From Nocardioides baekrokdamisoli (lineage in GTDB: Bacteria; Actinomycetota; Actinomycetes; Propionibacteriales; Nocardioidaceae), in assembly GCF_003945325.1 (NCBI RefSeq), contig NZ_AP019307.1, positions 186,001-250,000 of the forward strand: a stretch of DNA of 64,000 nucleotides, in the 5' to 3' direction. Under the pieces are notes generated by a model. It searched no databases. It saw nothing but the letters and a program-made list of their open reading frames with translations, and was not told the DNA's origin. The translations under genes were made by a program, and so were the position numbers. Positions 1 to 9,441 of the stretch are shown here, in pieces (the stretch's first letter is position 1; each line of letters begins with the position of its first letter).

Positions 1-386
1 AATCGAACCGGTCCGAGATTGCATCGCACCGAGGAACCCCCGGCGGTGACCGCGGATGCCGGATCGCCGTCTGTACGACAAGCGGACGGAAGGCGGGTGA
101 AAACGCCGTCAGCGGCGGTGAAGGTGACCACATGGTTGCTGGCCGCGCCCTCCTCGCCGAGATGGTCGTTCAGGTTCACGTGAGCGACACCGCGAACCGG
201 CTCCCCGTTGCCGACGGATGCCGGCGCGCCGGTCCAGCTGAGGTCGAGCTCGCTGACGGGGAGAGCTGAGGCCGAGCCGCCGAAGACGGCGAAACCTGCC
301 GAGCCGACAGCTGTCGCGGTGAGTGCGGCGGCGACCCTGGAGCGCCAGGGTCGGGCCGGCCTGCGGTGCGGAAGATGGTTGGACAT
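1..386 (-). CDS. Secreted surface protein, N-terminal fragment (runs off left edge)
   Basis: Reading leftward from the ATG at 386 gives 128 codons without a stop. The N-terminus has an Arg-rich n-region (residues 8-17), an Ala/Gly/Val-rich hydrophobic stretch (about 18-38) and a probable SASA cleavage region, followed by an extracellular-looking segment with two Cys residues. The SD AGAAGGGG precedes the start by a few bases. It begins 11 bp after the stop of the class E sortase gene on the same strand, so the two are probably co-transcribed and this protein may be a sortase substrate. The C-terminus, where a sorting motif would be, lies outside the window. The family is not identifiable from this part. 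Confidence 0.7.
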   Translation of the reverse strand, partial: MSNHLPHRRPARPWRSRVAAALTATAVGSAGFAVFGGSASALPVSELDLSWTGAPASVGNGEPVRGVAHVNLNDHLGEEGAASNHVVTFTAADGVFTRLPSACRTDGDPASAVTAGGSSVRCNLGPVR

Positions 387-397
387 GTGTGCCCCTT

Positions 398-1144
398 CTA
401 GGCCTCGGGATGCGGATGGACGCGGAGATAGGTCCGGACCAGTTCGCCGAAGATGACGAAGCGGTCCGACGTGTGGAAGAGCTCGGCGCAGGTCAGCAGG
501 GTGATCAGACGCGTGCTGTGGGGCGGGCTGATGCCACCTCGGTCAGGGTTGCGCGGAGACGGCGCCAAAACCCAGGACGCGCTGTCGGCGACGCGGAGGC
601 TGCCACCACTGCCGCTCGTGACCCGATAGATGTAGCCGGACGTGAGCGTTTCGATGACGATCTCGTCGCCGATCTGCAGGCGCTGCAGGTCACGGAACGG
701 CTCCCCATGGGTGACCCTGTGGCCCGCCAGGACCACGTTCCCGACCTCTCCCGGGTGGGCGCTTCCGACGACATGGCCCACTCCCAGGGCAAGGCTCGAT
801 GAGCCGGTACCCTCGACGAGGGGCACGGCGTACGCCGACCCGAACCGGGGGATTCGGACCAGTCCGTCCACTGCGACCCCGCGACTGATCGCGCTGGGCG
901 CCTGTCTGTGCCACGCGGAGAACAACGCTGCGACGGCCTGGTGCTGGCGCTGGCTGGCCACGAGATTCGTACCGACGAACTGCCAGGCCAGGTGGCCGGC
1001 GCAGACGAGCGTGACGCCAGCGAAGGCACTACCCAGGAGCCGGCGCGAGCGGCGTGCCCGTCGGCGTTGAGCGATCCGGCGACCCCGAGGCCGGCGGAGG
1101 CGACGGGGTCGGCGGGGCGCGCGGCGGCGCGGTGCGTACGGCAT
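398..1144 (-). CDS. Class E sortase (membrane transpeptidase)
   Basis: This 248-residue protein has a very basic N-terminus (residues 1-36), one transmembrane anchor at about 37-60 and a C-terminal sortase domain. The catalytic triad is visible: His142 in LAGHRVTHGEPF, Cys219 in the TLLTC motif and Arg228 in SDRFVIFGEL. Sortases cleave a C-terminal sorting signal of secreted proteins and join them to the cell wall outside the membrane. The His-region pattern and the long basic N-terminus fit actinobacterial class E enzymes. A GAGGA SD lies upstream of the ATG. The gene directly downstream encodes an exported protein, a plausible substrate. The sortase call is firm; the substrate is inference. 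Confidence 0.9.
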   Translation of the reverse strand: MPYAPRRRAPRRPRRLRRPRGRRIAQRRRARRSRRLLGSAFAGVTLVCAGHLAWQFVGTNLVASQRQHQAVAALFSAWHRQAPSAISRGVAVDGLVRIPRFGSAYAVPLVEGTGSSSLALGVGHVVGSAHPGEVGNVVLAGHRVTHGEPFRDLQRLQIGDEIVIETLTSGYIYRVTSGSGGSLRVADSASWVLAPSPRNPDRGGISPPHSTRLITLLTCAELFHTSDRFVIFGELVRTYLRVHPHPEA

Positions 1145-1323
1145 GGGGAGATCCTCAGGCAGCGTCTCGACGCGTCACTGCGCATGCTTGATGCCCTGTG
1201 GAGGAACGCCGCGGTGTGCCTGCCTGTGGAGAAGGCGTGGCCGACCTACGATGTCGGCAGGGCTACTCGGGGCCTGTGTCGTCGCTCGGCAGTCGTCGTG
1301 GCGACGCCTTCGCTTCCCCGAGC

Positions 1324-1671
1324 ATGAACGGCCTCATCATCGCGACCCAGCACCGCCCCACGCCTCCACGGAAACAGTCACCCTCGGCTGTGCGGCGTAC
1401 GCCGGCGTCCTCGGGGAGGGCGGCACACGTGCGCAGGCCGACGGTGCCACAGAAGTCGCCGGTGCGTATGCGAAGGCCGGCTCCGCCCTACCGCCCGAAC
1501 TACTGGTTGGTCGGGGCTCTGGCGATGGCGTTCGTCCTGCTTGCGGTGGCCTTTCTGGTCACCATCGCGATCCTCTGGAGCCTCGTCGGACCGCCCACGA
1601 CCGCGGTCATGGTGCTGGTCTACGTGACGACGATGTACGGGCTGTGGCGGGTGGGCGTCAGCCGGCTCTAG
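1324..1671 (+). CDS. Small membrane protein of unknown function
   Basis: This protein of 115 residues has a Pro/Arg/Ser-rich basic N-terminal half (about residues 1-60) and two hydrophobic segments, roughly 62-84 and 90-108, separated by a short Gly-Pro-Pro turn. It is probably a two-pass membrane protein with a cytoplasmic basic tail. The ATG at 1324 is preferred because the upstream codons look non-coding; an internal ATG near the membrane segments is an alternative. Its stop overlaps the 3' end of the convergent 6-phosphogluconolactonase gene by 4 bp. No family is recognised. Confidence 0.6.
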   Translation: MNGLIIATQHRPTPPRKQSPSAVRRTPASSGRAAHVRRPTVPQKSPVRMRRPAPPYRPNYWLVGALAMAFVLLAVAFLVTIAILWSLVGPPTTAVMVLVYVTTMYGLWRVGVSRL

Positions 1672-2375
1672 AGCCCACTCGCGGCGGCGCGGTCGAGGAA
1701 CCAGACCGTCTCCGCGAGGCCACGCACCCGCCTGGCCGGCAGATCCGCGCTGGTCGTGGCGTCAGCGACCGCAGCTGCCTTGTCGGGTCCGGTGACCAAC
1801 AGCCATACGGACTCGGAGTTGTTCAGCGCCGGGACGGTCAAGCTGATGCGCTGGGGCGGTGGCTTGGGGGAGCCTGTGACCGCGATCGCGGTTGCTTCGT
1901 CGGCGCCGAGCCCAGGTGCGCCCGGGAACAGGGATGCGACGTGACCGTCCGGTCCCATCCCGAGCATCGTCACGAGGAAGGGCTCCTGCCGCCGGGCGAG
2001 TTCGGCAGCGTAGGCTCGCGCGCCCTCCTCGACCGAGCACGCGGAGCCCGTGCTCGGCATGGCATGGATGCGCCCCGCCGGCACGCCCAGGACGTCCAGG
2101 AAGGCCGTGTGGGCGTGCAGCGCGTTGCGATCGGGCGACGTTGTTTCGACGTACCGTTCGTCGCCCCACCAGAAGTCCACGGCCGTCCAGTCGACTGCCG
2201 AGTCGGCGCCGACCCGTGCCACCTCGCGGTGTACGAGGTCCGCGACAGTCCCGCCGGTCAGGCAGACAGCAGGCACCAAGCCCGCTGCCTGGGCCCGCGC
2301 CAACGCATCCACCAGCGCCAGAGCAGCCGCTGCCGCGAGCTCCTGGGGAGTCTCGTAGACGCGGATGGAGACCAT
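1668..2375 (-). CDS. pgl: 6-phosphogluconolactonase
   Basis: It hydrolyses 6-phosphogluconolactone to 6-phosphogluconate in the oxidative pentose phosphate pathway, in the cytoplasm. The 235-residue protein matches the usual length and carries the family blocks: LTGGTVADL near residue 40, DFWWGDERYV near 70, SPDRNA just after it, and the GMGPDGHVASLFPG block near 145. It starts 5 bp after the pgi stop and is the last gene of the tkt-tal-pgi-pgl operon. The glucose-6-phosphate dehydrogenase genes zwf and opcA that often lie between these genes in actinobacteria are absent here. Confidence 0.95.
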   Translation of the reverse strand: MVSIRVYETPQELAAAAALALVDALARAQAAGLVPAVCLTGGTVADLVHREVARVGADSAVDWTAVDFWWGDERYVETTSPDRNALHAHTAFLDVLGVPAGRIHAMPSTGSACSVEEGARAYAAELARRQEPFLVTMLGMGPDGHVASLFPGAPGLGADEATAIAVTGSPKPPPQRISLTVPALNNSESVWLLVTGPDKAAAVADATTSADLPARRVRGLAETVWFLDRAAASGL

Positions 2376-2380
2376 CGTTG

Positions 2381-4003
2381 CTACGCGTCCAGCAGTTTGA
2401 TCAGGTCGTCGATCGCCGCCGGCGCGGCGAGGTGCAGGCGAAGGATCGGACGACCGTGAGCTGCCAACACCGATCCGTCACCGACCGCTTGCGAGATGTG
2501 GAACTGCTGGAAGGTGAACGGGCGACCGGGAATCTGCAGATCCGCAGCAGGCTCCGAGGTGACCTGCAGGTAGACCCCGTTGGCCGGGCCGCCCTTGTGG
2601 TACTGCCCGGTCGAGTGCAGGAAGCGTGGGCCCCAACCGAACGTGATCGGTCGTCCGGTGCGCTCAGCCAAGGTGTCGCGTACGCCCTCGAGCGCGACGT
2701 CCCGCGAGCGATCCAGGTACGCCTGGACGGCAAGGTAACCGTGCCCGCCGTCGATCATCCCGACCAACGCCGCCACTGCGTCCGCGGCGGTCGTGAAGGA
2801 GCCCGGAATGTTGTGCGCGAAGACGTCGTACACACCGTCGGTGAACGCCGGAGCCGGAGTGCCCGCGCCGCCGTCCAGAAGGTCGCGAGCGGCAGCCTTC
2901 GCCGCCTCGACATCGGGTTGGTCGAAGGGGTTGATGCCGATGATGCGCCCGGCAATGGCAGTCGCGTACTCCCAGAGCAGCATCTGGCCGCCGAGCGTGC
3001 CGTCGACGTGCACCGCCCAACCCGACACCGGCGTCATGGGGACGTCGGTGGGACCGAAGGTCGCGAGGACCTCGTCGGCGCTGGAGGGTACGAAGTCCGG
3101 CGCCGTCGTGGACCCGACGACGACCGGCAGGATGCCCTTGCCGTCCTTGCCGGTCGATTCGGCGATCAGCTGTTCGGCCCAGTCGCCGAACCCGGCGTAG
3201 GAGGCCCCGGCGTCGGCCAGGACGAGTTTGTCGACGCCGGCGTTCGCAGCAACGCCCATCAGCGCCCCGAGTTGCAGCGCCGGGTTGTCCGGCGAGTCCG
3301 ATTCGAGGGCTTCTCGTACGGCCTCAGCCTCGTCGAGCAAGGCGTGCGGGTCGACGCCTGCCAAGGCGGTCGGGACCAGACCGAAGGCTGTGAGGGCCGA
3401 GTAGCGGCCCCCGACGTCCGGGTTGGCGACGAACGTCCGGTAGCCGGCGTCTCGCGCAATCTGCTCGAGCGATGAGCCGGGGTCGGTGACCACGACGATC
3501 CGCTCGACAGGATCGATGCCGGCAGCGATGAAGGCTGCCTCGAAAGCGCGTCGCTGACTGTCGGTCTCGACGGTGCCGCCGGACTTCGACGAGACCACCA
3601 GGATCGCCCGCTCAAGGCTGCCGGAGAGCGCGGACCGGACGAAGTCGGGGTTGCTGGAGTCAAGGACGACCAGCGGTACGCCGGCTGCCTCGGCGATGAC
3701 CTCGGGGGCCAACGACGATCCGCCCATGCCGGCGAGGATGACGTGGTCGAGCCCCCGGGATGCAAGGTCAGCGGCGAGAGCCGAGACCTCATCGGCCAAT
3801 GATCGAGAGGTCCGGGAGAGGTGCGCCCACGCAAGGCGCTTGGCGGCCTCCGACTCAGCCGCAGGGCCCCACAGAGTGGCGTCGCCGGCGCCGATCGCGC
3901 TGGCAACACCGGCCTCGACCAATGCCGTCAGCGCGGAGGCGTACGCCGTCTCGTCAGCGACTGTGACGCGAACACTCGCGCCGTACCCGAGGTCCGCCGT
4001 CAT
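2381..4003 (-). CDS. pgi: Glucose-6-phosphate isomerase
   Basis: It interconverts glucose 6-phosphate and fructose 6-phosphate, linking glycolysis with the pentose phosphate genes around it. The 540-residue protein has the SIS-type sugar-phosphate binding segment [14 protein letters not shown] in the first third, preceded by the [13 protein letters not shown] glycine-rich block, and a C-terminal half with [17 protein letters not shown]. This architecture matches the actinobacterial Pgi form that is sometimes fused to transaldolase; here the two are separate. Its ATG overlaps the tal stop by 4 bp (ATGA), which indicates translational coupling. Confidence 0.93.
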   Translation of the reverse strand: MTADLGYGASVRVTVADETAYASALTALVEAGVASAIGAGDATLWGPAAESEAAKRLAWAHLSRTSRSLADEVSALAADLASRGLDHVILAGMGGSSLAPEVIAEAAGVPLVVLDSSNPDFVRSALSGSLERAILVVSSKSGGTVETDSQRRAFEAAFIAAGIDPVERIVVVTDPGSSLEQIARDAGYRTFVANPDVGGRYSALTAFGLVPTALAGVDPHALLDEAEAVREALESDSPDNPALQLGALMGVAANAGVDKLVLADAGASYAGFGDWAEQLIAESTGKDGKGILPVVVGSTTAPDFVPSSADEVLATFGPTDVPMTPVSGWAVHVDGTLGGQMLLWEYATAIAGRIIGINPFDQPDVEAAKAAARDLLDGGAGTPAPAFTDGVYDVFAHNIPGSFTTAADAVAALVGMIDGGHGYLAVQAYLDRSRDVALEGVRDTLAERTGRPITFGWGPRFLHSTGQYHKGGPANGVYLQVTSEPAADLQIPGRPFTFQQFHISQAVGDGSVLAAHGRPILRLHLAAPAAIDDLIKLLDA

Positions 4004-5097
4004 GCCGACATCTGGCCCTTCACGGTCTCTTGCAGTTCCGCCCAGGACTTCTCGAACTTGTCGACGCCATCGGTCTCGAGATGCGTGAACACCTCGGCAA
4101 GATCGATCCCTAGAGCCCGGAGCCGGTCGAAGACCTCGCGGGCCTCAGCCGCCTTCCCGGTGACCTCGTCACCGGTGACCTCGCCGTGATCGGCGAACGC
4201 CTGCATGGTCTTCTCCGGCATGGTGTTCACGGTGCCAGCGACGACCAGGTCGGCCACGTACAGGGTGTCCGCGTACGCGGGATTCTTCACACCGGTCGAG
4301 GCCCAGAGTGGACGCTGGGCGTTCGCGCCGGCGGCCGCGAGGGTACGCCAGCGGTCGCTGATCAGGACCTGCTCGAAGGCGGCGTACGCGAGCCTCGCGT
4401 TGGCCACCGCGGCCTTGCCGCACAGTCCGAGCGCCTCCGGCGAGCCGATCGCCTCCAGGCGGGCATCGATCTCTGTGTCGACGCGGGACACGAAGAACGA
4501 CGCAACGCTGCGGATGCTCGACAGGTCGTGCCCGTTCTCCCGAGCCTGCTCCAGGCCGGTGATGTAGGCGTCCATCACCTCCATGTAGCGCAGCGGAGAG
4601 AAGATCAGCGTGACGTTGACCGAGATCCCGGCTGCGGTCACGGCGGTGATCGCCGGCAGGCCGGCAGGCGTCGCCGGGATCTTGATCAGAACGTTGTCGC
4701 GGTCCACGGCAGCCCACAGGGCCTTCGCGGAGGCGATCGTGCCGGCGGTGTCGTTCGCCAGAGTCGGTTCGACCTCGATCGAGACTCGGCCGTCGTCGTG
4801 GGTTGAGGCGGCGACTGGCGTGAGGATGTCGCAGGCGTTGCGGACGTCGGTGGTGGTGAGGTCGAAAATGACGGCGTCGACCTCGGCGCCACCAGCGACG
4901 AGCTCGCGCACCTGGGCGTCGTACCGGCTGCCGTTGCTGATCGCGCCGGCGAAGATCGTCGGGTTCGTCGTCACACCGACGACGTGCGACGTCGCCACGA
5001 GGTCGGCGAGGTTGCCGGACTCGATCCGGTCGCGTGACAGATCATCGAGCCAGATGGAGACTCCGGCGTCGCTGAGTTCCTTCAGTCGGTCAGTCAT
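4000..5097 (-). CDS. tal: Transaldolase
   Basis: It transfers a three-carbon dihydroxyacetone unit between sugar phosphates in the non-oxidative pentose phosphate pathway. The 365-residue protein has the Schiff-base lysine in [16 protein letters not shown] and the N-terminal [14 protein letters not shown] and TTNPTIF motifs typical of the longer actinobacterial transaldolases. The ATG at 5097 is chosen because it has an AAAGGA SD and begins at the conserved N-terminus; the open frame continues upstream into tkt but that part is non-coding. It lies 28 bp after tkt and overlaps pgi. Confidence 0.95.
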   Translation of the reverse strand: MTDRLKELSDAGVSIWLDDLSRDRIESGNLADLVATSHVVGVTTNPTIFAGAISNGSRYDAQVRELVAGGAEVDAVIFDLTTTDVRNACDILTPVAASTHDDGRVSIEVEPTLANDTAGTIASAKALWAAVDRDNVLIKIPATPAGLPAITAVTAAGISVNVTLIFSPLRYMEVMDAYITGLEQARENGHDLSSIRSVASFFVSRVDTEIDARLEAIGSPEALGLCGKAAVANARLAYAAFEQVLISDRWRTLAAAGANAQRPLWASTGVKNPAYADTLYVADLVVAGTVNTMPEKTMQAFADHGEVTGDEVTGKAAEAREVFDRLRALGIDLAEVFTHLETDGVDKFEKSWAELQETVKGQMSA

Positions 5098-5125
5098 CTC
5101 GCGATCCTTTCCCGTCGGTCCGGTG

Positions 5126-7231
5126 TCAGCCGCGCGCAGCGGCGATGGATTCCCTGGCGGCAGCGGTGACCGCCTCAGGAGTGAAGCCGAAGTTGCGGAA
5201 CAGTGTCGCGGCGTCAGCCGAGGCGCCGTAGTGCTCGATGCTGATGATCCGCCCGGCGTCCCCGACGTACTCACGCCAGCCCTGCTTGATCCCGGCCTCG
5301 ACGGACACACGTGCCTTGATGGCGGGCGGGATGACGGAGTCGCGGTACGCCTGGTCCTGTGCCTCGAACCACTCCACGCACGGCAGCGAGACCACCCGAG
5401 CCCGGATGCCCTCCCCGGCGAGTGCCTCGCGGGCTGCCACCGCGTACTGGACCTCGGAGCCAGTCGCGATCAGGACGACATCCGGGGTGCCGTCGGTGTC
5501 GAGGAGTACGTACCCGCCGCGCGCGACGTCTTCGGTGGTTGCGTAGCCGCCCTCTCCGCGAGGGAACGTGGGCACGTTCTGGCGGGTGAGGATCAGTGCC
5601 GACGGGCGGTCGGTGTGCTTGAGGATCTGCAGCCAGACGGCCGCGGTCTCGTTCGCGTCCGCGGGGCGGATCACGTCGAGCCCCGGGATCGCACGCAGCG
5701 CCGCAACGTGCTCGATCGGCTGGTGGGTGGGTCCGTCCTCCCCGAGACCGACGGAGTCATGCGTCCAGACATGGATGACCGGGGCGCCCATGAGCGCGCC
5801 GACGCGTACGGCCCCGCGCATGTAGTCGGAGAACTGCAGGAAGGTACCGCCGAACGGGCGCGTGGGGCTGTGCAGCGCGATGCCGTTCATGATCGCGCCC
5901 ATGGCGTGTTCACGGATGCCGAAGTGCAGGATCCGGCCGTTGTTCGGGTCGCCGGTCCACTCGTGGTTGCTGCGGTTGGCCGGGACGAACGAGGACGCGC
6001 CCTCGATGGTGGTGTTGTTGGAACCGGCGAGGTCGGAGGAACCACCCCACAACTCCGGGAGCACCTTGGCGAGCGCATTGATCGTCTTGCCGGACGCGGA
6101 GCGCGTTGCGACCCCCTTGGCATCAGCCGGGAACGAGGGTAGGACCGACTCGAGGTCGGCAGGCAACGCGCGGGACTTCATCCGGTGCAGCTGTGCCGCC
6201 AACTCCGGGTGGGCGGCCGACCATCCGGCGTACTGCTCATCCCACTCCTTGCCCCAGATCGCGCCGCGATCGAGCAATCCGCGGGTGTGGTTGAGGACTT
6301 CCGGGTCCACATCGAAGGATTTGTCCGGGTCGAAGCCGAGGACCTTCTTGGTGGCGGCGACCTCATCGGCGCCGAGAGCCGAGCCGTGGGCAGCCTCGGT
6401 GTTCTGCGCGTTCGGAGCTGGCCAGGCAATGATCGTGTCGAGCACGATCAGGCTCGGCTTGTCCGTGACCGCCTCAGCGGCCCGGATCGCGTCGTAGAGC
6501 GCCGGGACGTCCTCGGCGTACGAACTGCCGCCGTTGGTCCAGTCGACGACCTGGGTGTGCCAGCCGTACGCGGCGTAGCGCGCAGCAACGTCCTCGGTGA
6601 AGGCGATGTCGGTGTGACCCTCGATCGAGATCTTGTTGCGGTCGTAGATGACGGTGAGGTTGCCGAGCTCCTGCGTACCGGCGATGGAACTCGCCTCGCC
6701 GGAGACGCCTTCCTGGAGGTCTCCGTCGGAGCAGATGACGTACACGTGGTGGTCGAACGGGCTCGTGCCCGGCGCCGCGGTGGCGTCGAACATCCCGCGC
6801 AGTTTGCGCTGGGCCATCGCCATGCCGACCGCGTTCGCCACGCCCTGCCCGAGCGGCCCAGTGGTGACCTCGACGCCCTTGGTGTGGCCGTACTCGGGGT
6901 GGCCCGGCGTGAGGCTGCCCCACGTACGCAATGCCTCGATGTCGGCGAGTTCAAGTCCGAAGCCGCCGAGGAAGAGCTGGGTGTAGAGCGTGATGCTCGA
7001 GTGGCCGCAGGACAGGACGAACCGGTCGCGGTTGATCCAGTCGGTGTCCGCCGGGTCGTGCCGCATGACCTTCTGGAAGAGCAGGTACGCAGCAGGTGCC
7101 AGACTCATCGCGGTGCCGGGGTGGCCGTTGCCGACCTTCTGCACCGCGTCCATGGCCAGCACGCGGCATGTGTCGACCGCCTTCGAGTCGATCGCGGACC
7201 AGTCAAGCTTCTCCGGGAGTGCCACGGACAT
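5126..7231 (-). CDS. tkt: Transketolase
   Basis: This thiamine-diphosphate enzyme transfers two-carbon units between pentose and hexose phosphates. The protein of about 701 residues has [13 protein letters not shown] near the N-terminus, the ThDP motif [14 protein letters not shown] with Mg-binding Asp, and the pyrimidine domain with [20 protein letters not shown]. The start is debatable: the ATG at 7231 lies only 2 nt from its GAAAGGA SD, while an in-frame GTG at 7225 has a better spacing of 7 nt. Tkt leads the tkt-tal-pgi-pgl operon and is divergent from ctaB. Confidence 0.95.
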   Translation of the reverse strand: MSVALPEKLDWSAIDSKAVDTCRVLAMDAVQKVGNGHPGTAMSLAPAAYLLFQKVMRHDPADTDWINRDRFVLSCGHSSITLYTQLFLGGFGLELADIEALRTWGSLTPGHPEYGHTKGVEVTTGPLGQGVANAVGMAMAQRKLRGMFDATAAPGTSPFDHHVYVICSDGDLQEGVSGEASSIAGTQELGNLTVIYDRNKISIEGHTDIAFTEDVAARYAAYGWHTQVVDWTNGGSSYAEDVPALYDAIRAAEAVTDKPSLIVLDTIIAWPAPNAQNTEAAHGSALGADEVAATKKVLGFDPDKSFDVDPEVLNHTRGLLDRGAIWGKEWDEQYAGWSAAHPELAAQLHRMKSRALPADLESVLPSFPADAKGVATRSASGKTINALAKVLPELWGGSSDLAGSNNTTIEGASSFVPANRSNHEWTGDPNNGRILHFGIREHAMGAIMNGIALHSPTRPFGGTFLQFSDYMRGAVRVGALMGAPVIHVWTHDSVGLGEDGPTHQPIEHVAALRAIPGLDVIRPADANETAAVWLQILKHTDRPSALILTRQNVPTFPRGEGGYATTEDVARGGYVLLDTDGTPDVVLIATGSEVQYAVAAREALAGEGIRARVVSLPCVEWFEAQDQAYRDSVIPPAIKARVSVEAGIKQGWREYVGDAGRIISIEHYGASADAATLFRNFGFTPEAVTAAARESIAAARG

Positions 7232-7310
7232 GTCCTTTCGACGAGAGCGGTCTCTCGATGCGTGCAAGCCAAGGCGTCTCCGTGTACGCGCGGGCGCAGG
7301 GAGACGGCGA

Positions 7311-7341
7311 ATCCGAGCCTACCTATCCTGAGGGATAGACT
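7311..7341. promoter_or_regulatory. Divergent tkt/ctaB promoter region with 16-bp dyad
   Basis: The dyad CTATCC-TGAG-GGATAG (7323-7338) sits between two candidate -10 hexamers of the TAnnnT type: TAGACT on the plus strand (7336-7341, toward ctaB) and TAGGCT on the minus strand (toward tkt). The dyad overlaps or abuts both, so a bound regulator could affect both genes. No regulator is identified. Confidence 0.4.
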
Positions 7342-7385
7342 CGCCACCGCATCCAGCATCCAGCGCGATCCGTGAGGACCTACCC

Positions 7386-8324
7386 GTGACGCATGTCAGC
7401 GACCCGATCCCGGACGTGGTGTCCGTGGACCGCGTTCGGCTGGTCGACGTCATCGCGGCGTACGTGGGCCTCACCAAACCGCGCGTGATCGAACTGTTGT
7501 TGCTCACCACCGTCCCCGTGATGTTCTTCGCCACCGGGGGAGTGCCCAAGCTCGGTCTCGTGATCGCCACCGTGATCGGTGGCACATTGTCGGCTGGCTC
7601 GGCGTCGGTCTTCAACTGTGTCTATGACCGCGACATCGACGAGCAGATGCGGCGTACGCGCCGTCGCGCACTGCCGCGACACATCGTCTCGCCGACCGCG
7701 GCGCTGATCTTCGGCGTCGTGCTTGCGGTGGTCTCCACTGCGGTGCTCTGGGCCTGGGTGAACCCTCTCTCGGCTGCGCTCTCACTGGGTGCCAACGCGT
7801 TCTACGTGTTCATCTACACGATGCTGCTCAAGCGCCGTACCACCCAGAACATCGTCTGGGGTGGCATCGCCGGCTGCTTCCCGGCGCTGATCGGCTGGAC
7901 CGCGGTCCGCGACACGGTCTCCTGGGAACCGTTCGTGCTGTTCCTCGTCGTCTTCTTCTGGACGCCACCGCACACCTGGGCCCTGGCTATGCGCTACCGC
8001 GAGGACTACGCCCAGGTCGATGTGCCGATGCTGCCGGTCGTGAGGTCCGCTCGCGCAGTCGCTGCGCAGATCGTGGCGTACTCGTGGGTGATGGTGGCGA
8101 CCTCACTCGCGATCGTCGGTTCTGACCGGATCGGCTGGTTCTACCCGGTCGCGGCGCTGATCCTCGGTGGAGCGTTCCTCGTCCAGGCACACCGGTTCCA
8201 CACGCGTACCAAGACCTCCGACGACCTCTCCGTGCTCCAGCCGATGGAGTTGTTCCACAGCAGCAACCTCTACCTGTCGCTGCTCTTTGTGGCCGTGGCC
8301 ATCGACCCCCTGATCACTCGTTGA
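7386..8324 (+). CDS. ctaB: Heme O synthase (protoheme IX farnesyltransferase)
   Basis: It attaches a farnesyl group to heme B to make heme O, the precursor of heme A for aa3-type cytochrome oxidase, at the membrane. The 312-residue polytopic UbiA-family protein contains the prenyl-diphosphate site NCVYDRDIDEQMRRT (residues about 77-91), the conserved LTKPRVIELLL near the first helix and a second acidic site YREDYAQVDVPMLPV. The start is GTG at 7386 with a GAGGACC SD 7 nt upstream. ctaA lies 2 kb away and SURF1 at 33 kb, both for the same oxidase. A 22-bp repeat array follows its stop codon. Confidence 0.95.
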   Translation: MTHVSDPIPDVVSVDRVRLVDVIAAYVGLTKPRVIELLLLTTVPVMFFATGGVPKLGLVIATVIGGTLSAGSASVFNCVYDRDIDEQMRRTRRRALPRHIVSPTAALIFGVVLAVVSTAVLWAWVNPLSAALSLGANAFYVFIYTMLLKRRTTQNIVWGGIAGCFPALIGWTAVRDTVSWEPFVLFLVVFFWTPPHTWALAMRYREDYAQVDVPMLPVVRSARAVAAQIVAYSWVMVATSLAIVGSDRIGWFYPVAALILGGAFLVQAHRFHTRTKTSDDLSVLQPMELFHSSNLYLSLLFVAVAIDPLITR

Positions 8325-8327
8325 CCC

Positions 8328-8400
8328 GCCGAAAGGTGAGGGAATCCGCGGTGAAAGGTGAGGACTTCTGCGGTGAGATGTGAAGAAGTGCGGGCCGAGA
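8328..8400 (+). repeat. 22-bp repeat array, type A (left of DUF559 pseudogene)
   Basis: Three to four degraded units of about 20-22 bp begin right after the ctaB stop, with the core GCCGAAAGGTGAGG followed by GCGGTGAAAGGTGAGG and a weaker third copy. The reverse complement of the array at 9361-9441 carries the same GCCGAAAGGTGAGG core, so the two arrays are inverted around the broken DUF559-type gene. Units are in sense orientation to the gene that ends just upstream of them. Confidence 0.75.
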
Positions 8401-8410
8401 TGACCGCGCG

Positions 8411-9237
8411 TCACCAGCGGTACGGGTCGTACTTCGTGTTCAGCAGGTACTTCAACTCAGCGAGCCAGCGTTCCAACTCGACGGCGATGAAGTCTCCGCG
8501 GCGGACCACCACGTACCGCCACCCGCGCTTGATCAGGCGGCGCCGCCGTTCGTGGTCGGCCGCGTCGTACTCGCCGCCGTGGAACTCCTCACCGTCGTAC
8601 TCCACCGCGACCATCTGGTTCTCGTAGGCGAAGTCCAACCGGTACCTTTCGCCGTCGTACGCATCGACCCAGACCTGCGGCGTGGGGGTGGGCAGTCCGG
8701 CGTCGCGGATGGCAAGCCACACCCACGCCTCGCGTGGAGACTCGTACCGTGGGTCGATCAGCCGGGCGAGTTCCCGGAGCTGTACGACGCCGCGCCGGCC
8801 CTCGAAGCGAGGGATCTCGCTCTCGAAGTCTGCAGGCATCAGGCCGTGCCGTCGGGTGAGCTCGCAGAGCGCGGCGTACGCCTCGCGCCGGCGCAGGCGA
8901 CATCCGAGGTCCAGAGCCGTACGCAGGGGAGCCGTGACTTCGAGGGTGCCGAGACGGACGATCTCCTCGTCGGTGAGGTCGCGTCTGCCTCCGGCGATTC
9001 CGTCTCTGCGTACGGGTTCTCGGCCGTCGATGCTGCAGACGTCGACCGGCGGCGGGTCGCCGTGCTCAGCCCACGTCATGGTGTCCACGCCGTGCAGCCA
9101 AGCCGCGCGTCGACGTAGATCTCGTGGAGTACGGGTCGAATCCTGCCGCGGTTGACGAGGGTGAAGAACTCGTGTCGCTTGAGGCCTGTGCCTTCGAGGT
9201 CGCTTCGGGTGAAGGGTGTTTGAGGCAGATCGATCAT
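8411..9237 (-). pseudogene. Broken AbiEi/DUF559-type gene (paralogue of the gene at 45.9-46.8 kb)
   Basis: Two reading frames together resemble one protein. From the ATG at 9237, frame one reads MIDLPQTPFTRSDLEG through RIRPVLHEIYVDA and then stops at 9076. A second frame takes over at AAWLHGVDTMTW and continues to 8411. In the intact paralogue, YVPA and AGWLHGID are separated by about 27 residues that are missing here, so the likely lesion is an internal deletion of roughly 80 bp that also shifted frame. The C-terminal half keeps the endonuclease-like DUF559 core (RLDFAYENQMVAVEYDG, then ERRRRLIKRGW). A truncated product from an internal start is possible. It is flanked by inverted type A repeat arrays. 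Confidence 0.75.
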
Positions 9238-9360
9238 GCATAGATCGTGGTGGCGGCAGGATGACTGCGACATCGACGCTGCGCGGTCTGTGCACGACCT
9301 ACGTGCCCCGGGGTGCTGTGGAAACGAAGGGGACCGTCAGGTGGCCGTCGCGGCATTCCT

Positions 9361-9441
9361 TCACCTCTCGGCGCTGAAAACCTCACCGTTCGGCGCTGTA
9401 AACCTCACCGTTCGGCGCTGTAAACCTCACCTTTCGGCGCG
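9361..9441 (-). repeat. 22-bp repeat array, type A (right of DUF559 pseudogene)
   Basis: Three near-identical 22-bp units plus a partial fourth. On the minus strand each unit begins GCGCCGAA(A/C)GGTGAGG and ends TTTACA or TTTTCA. The array covers the 3' end of the EamA transporter gene, encoding its last residues, and continues past its stop codon. Its orientation is sense to that transporter and inverted relative to the array at 8328-8400. Confidence 0.9.

Noticed and set aside
5098..5310. 71-residue N-terminal extension of transaldolase
   Set aside because: It lies mostly inside tkt in another frame; the ATG at 5097 has an SD and the family N-terminus.
6185..7375. 396-codon frame opposite tkt, running into ctaB's leader
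   Set aside because: Antisense to transketolase, Arg/Val-rich and without an SD or recognisable motifs.
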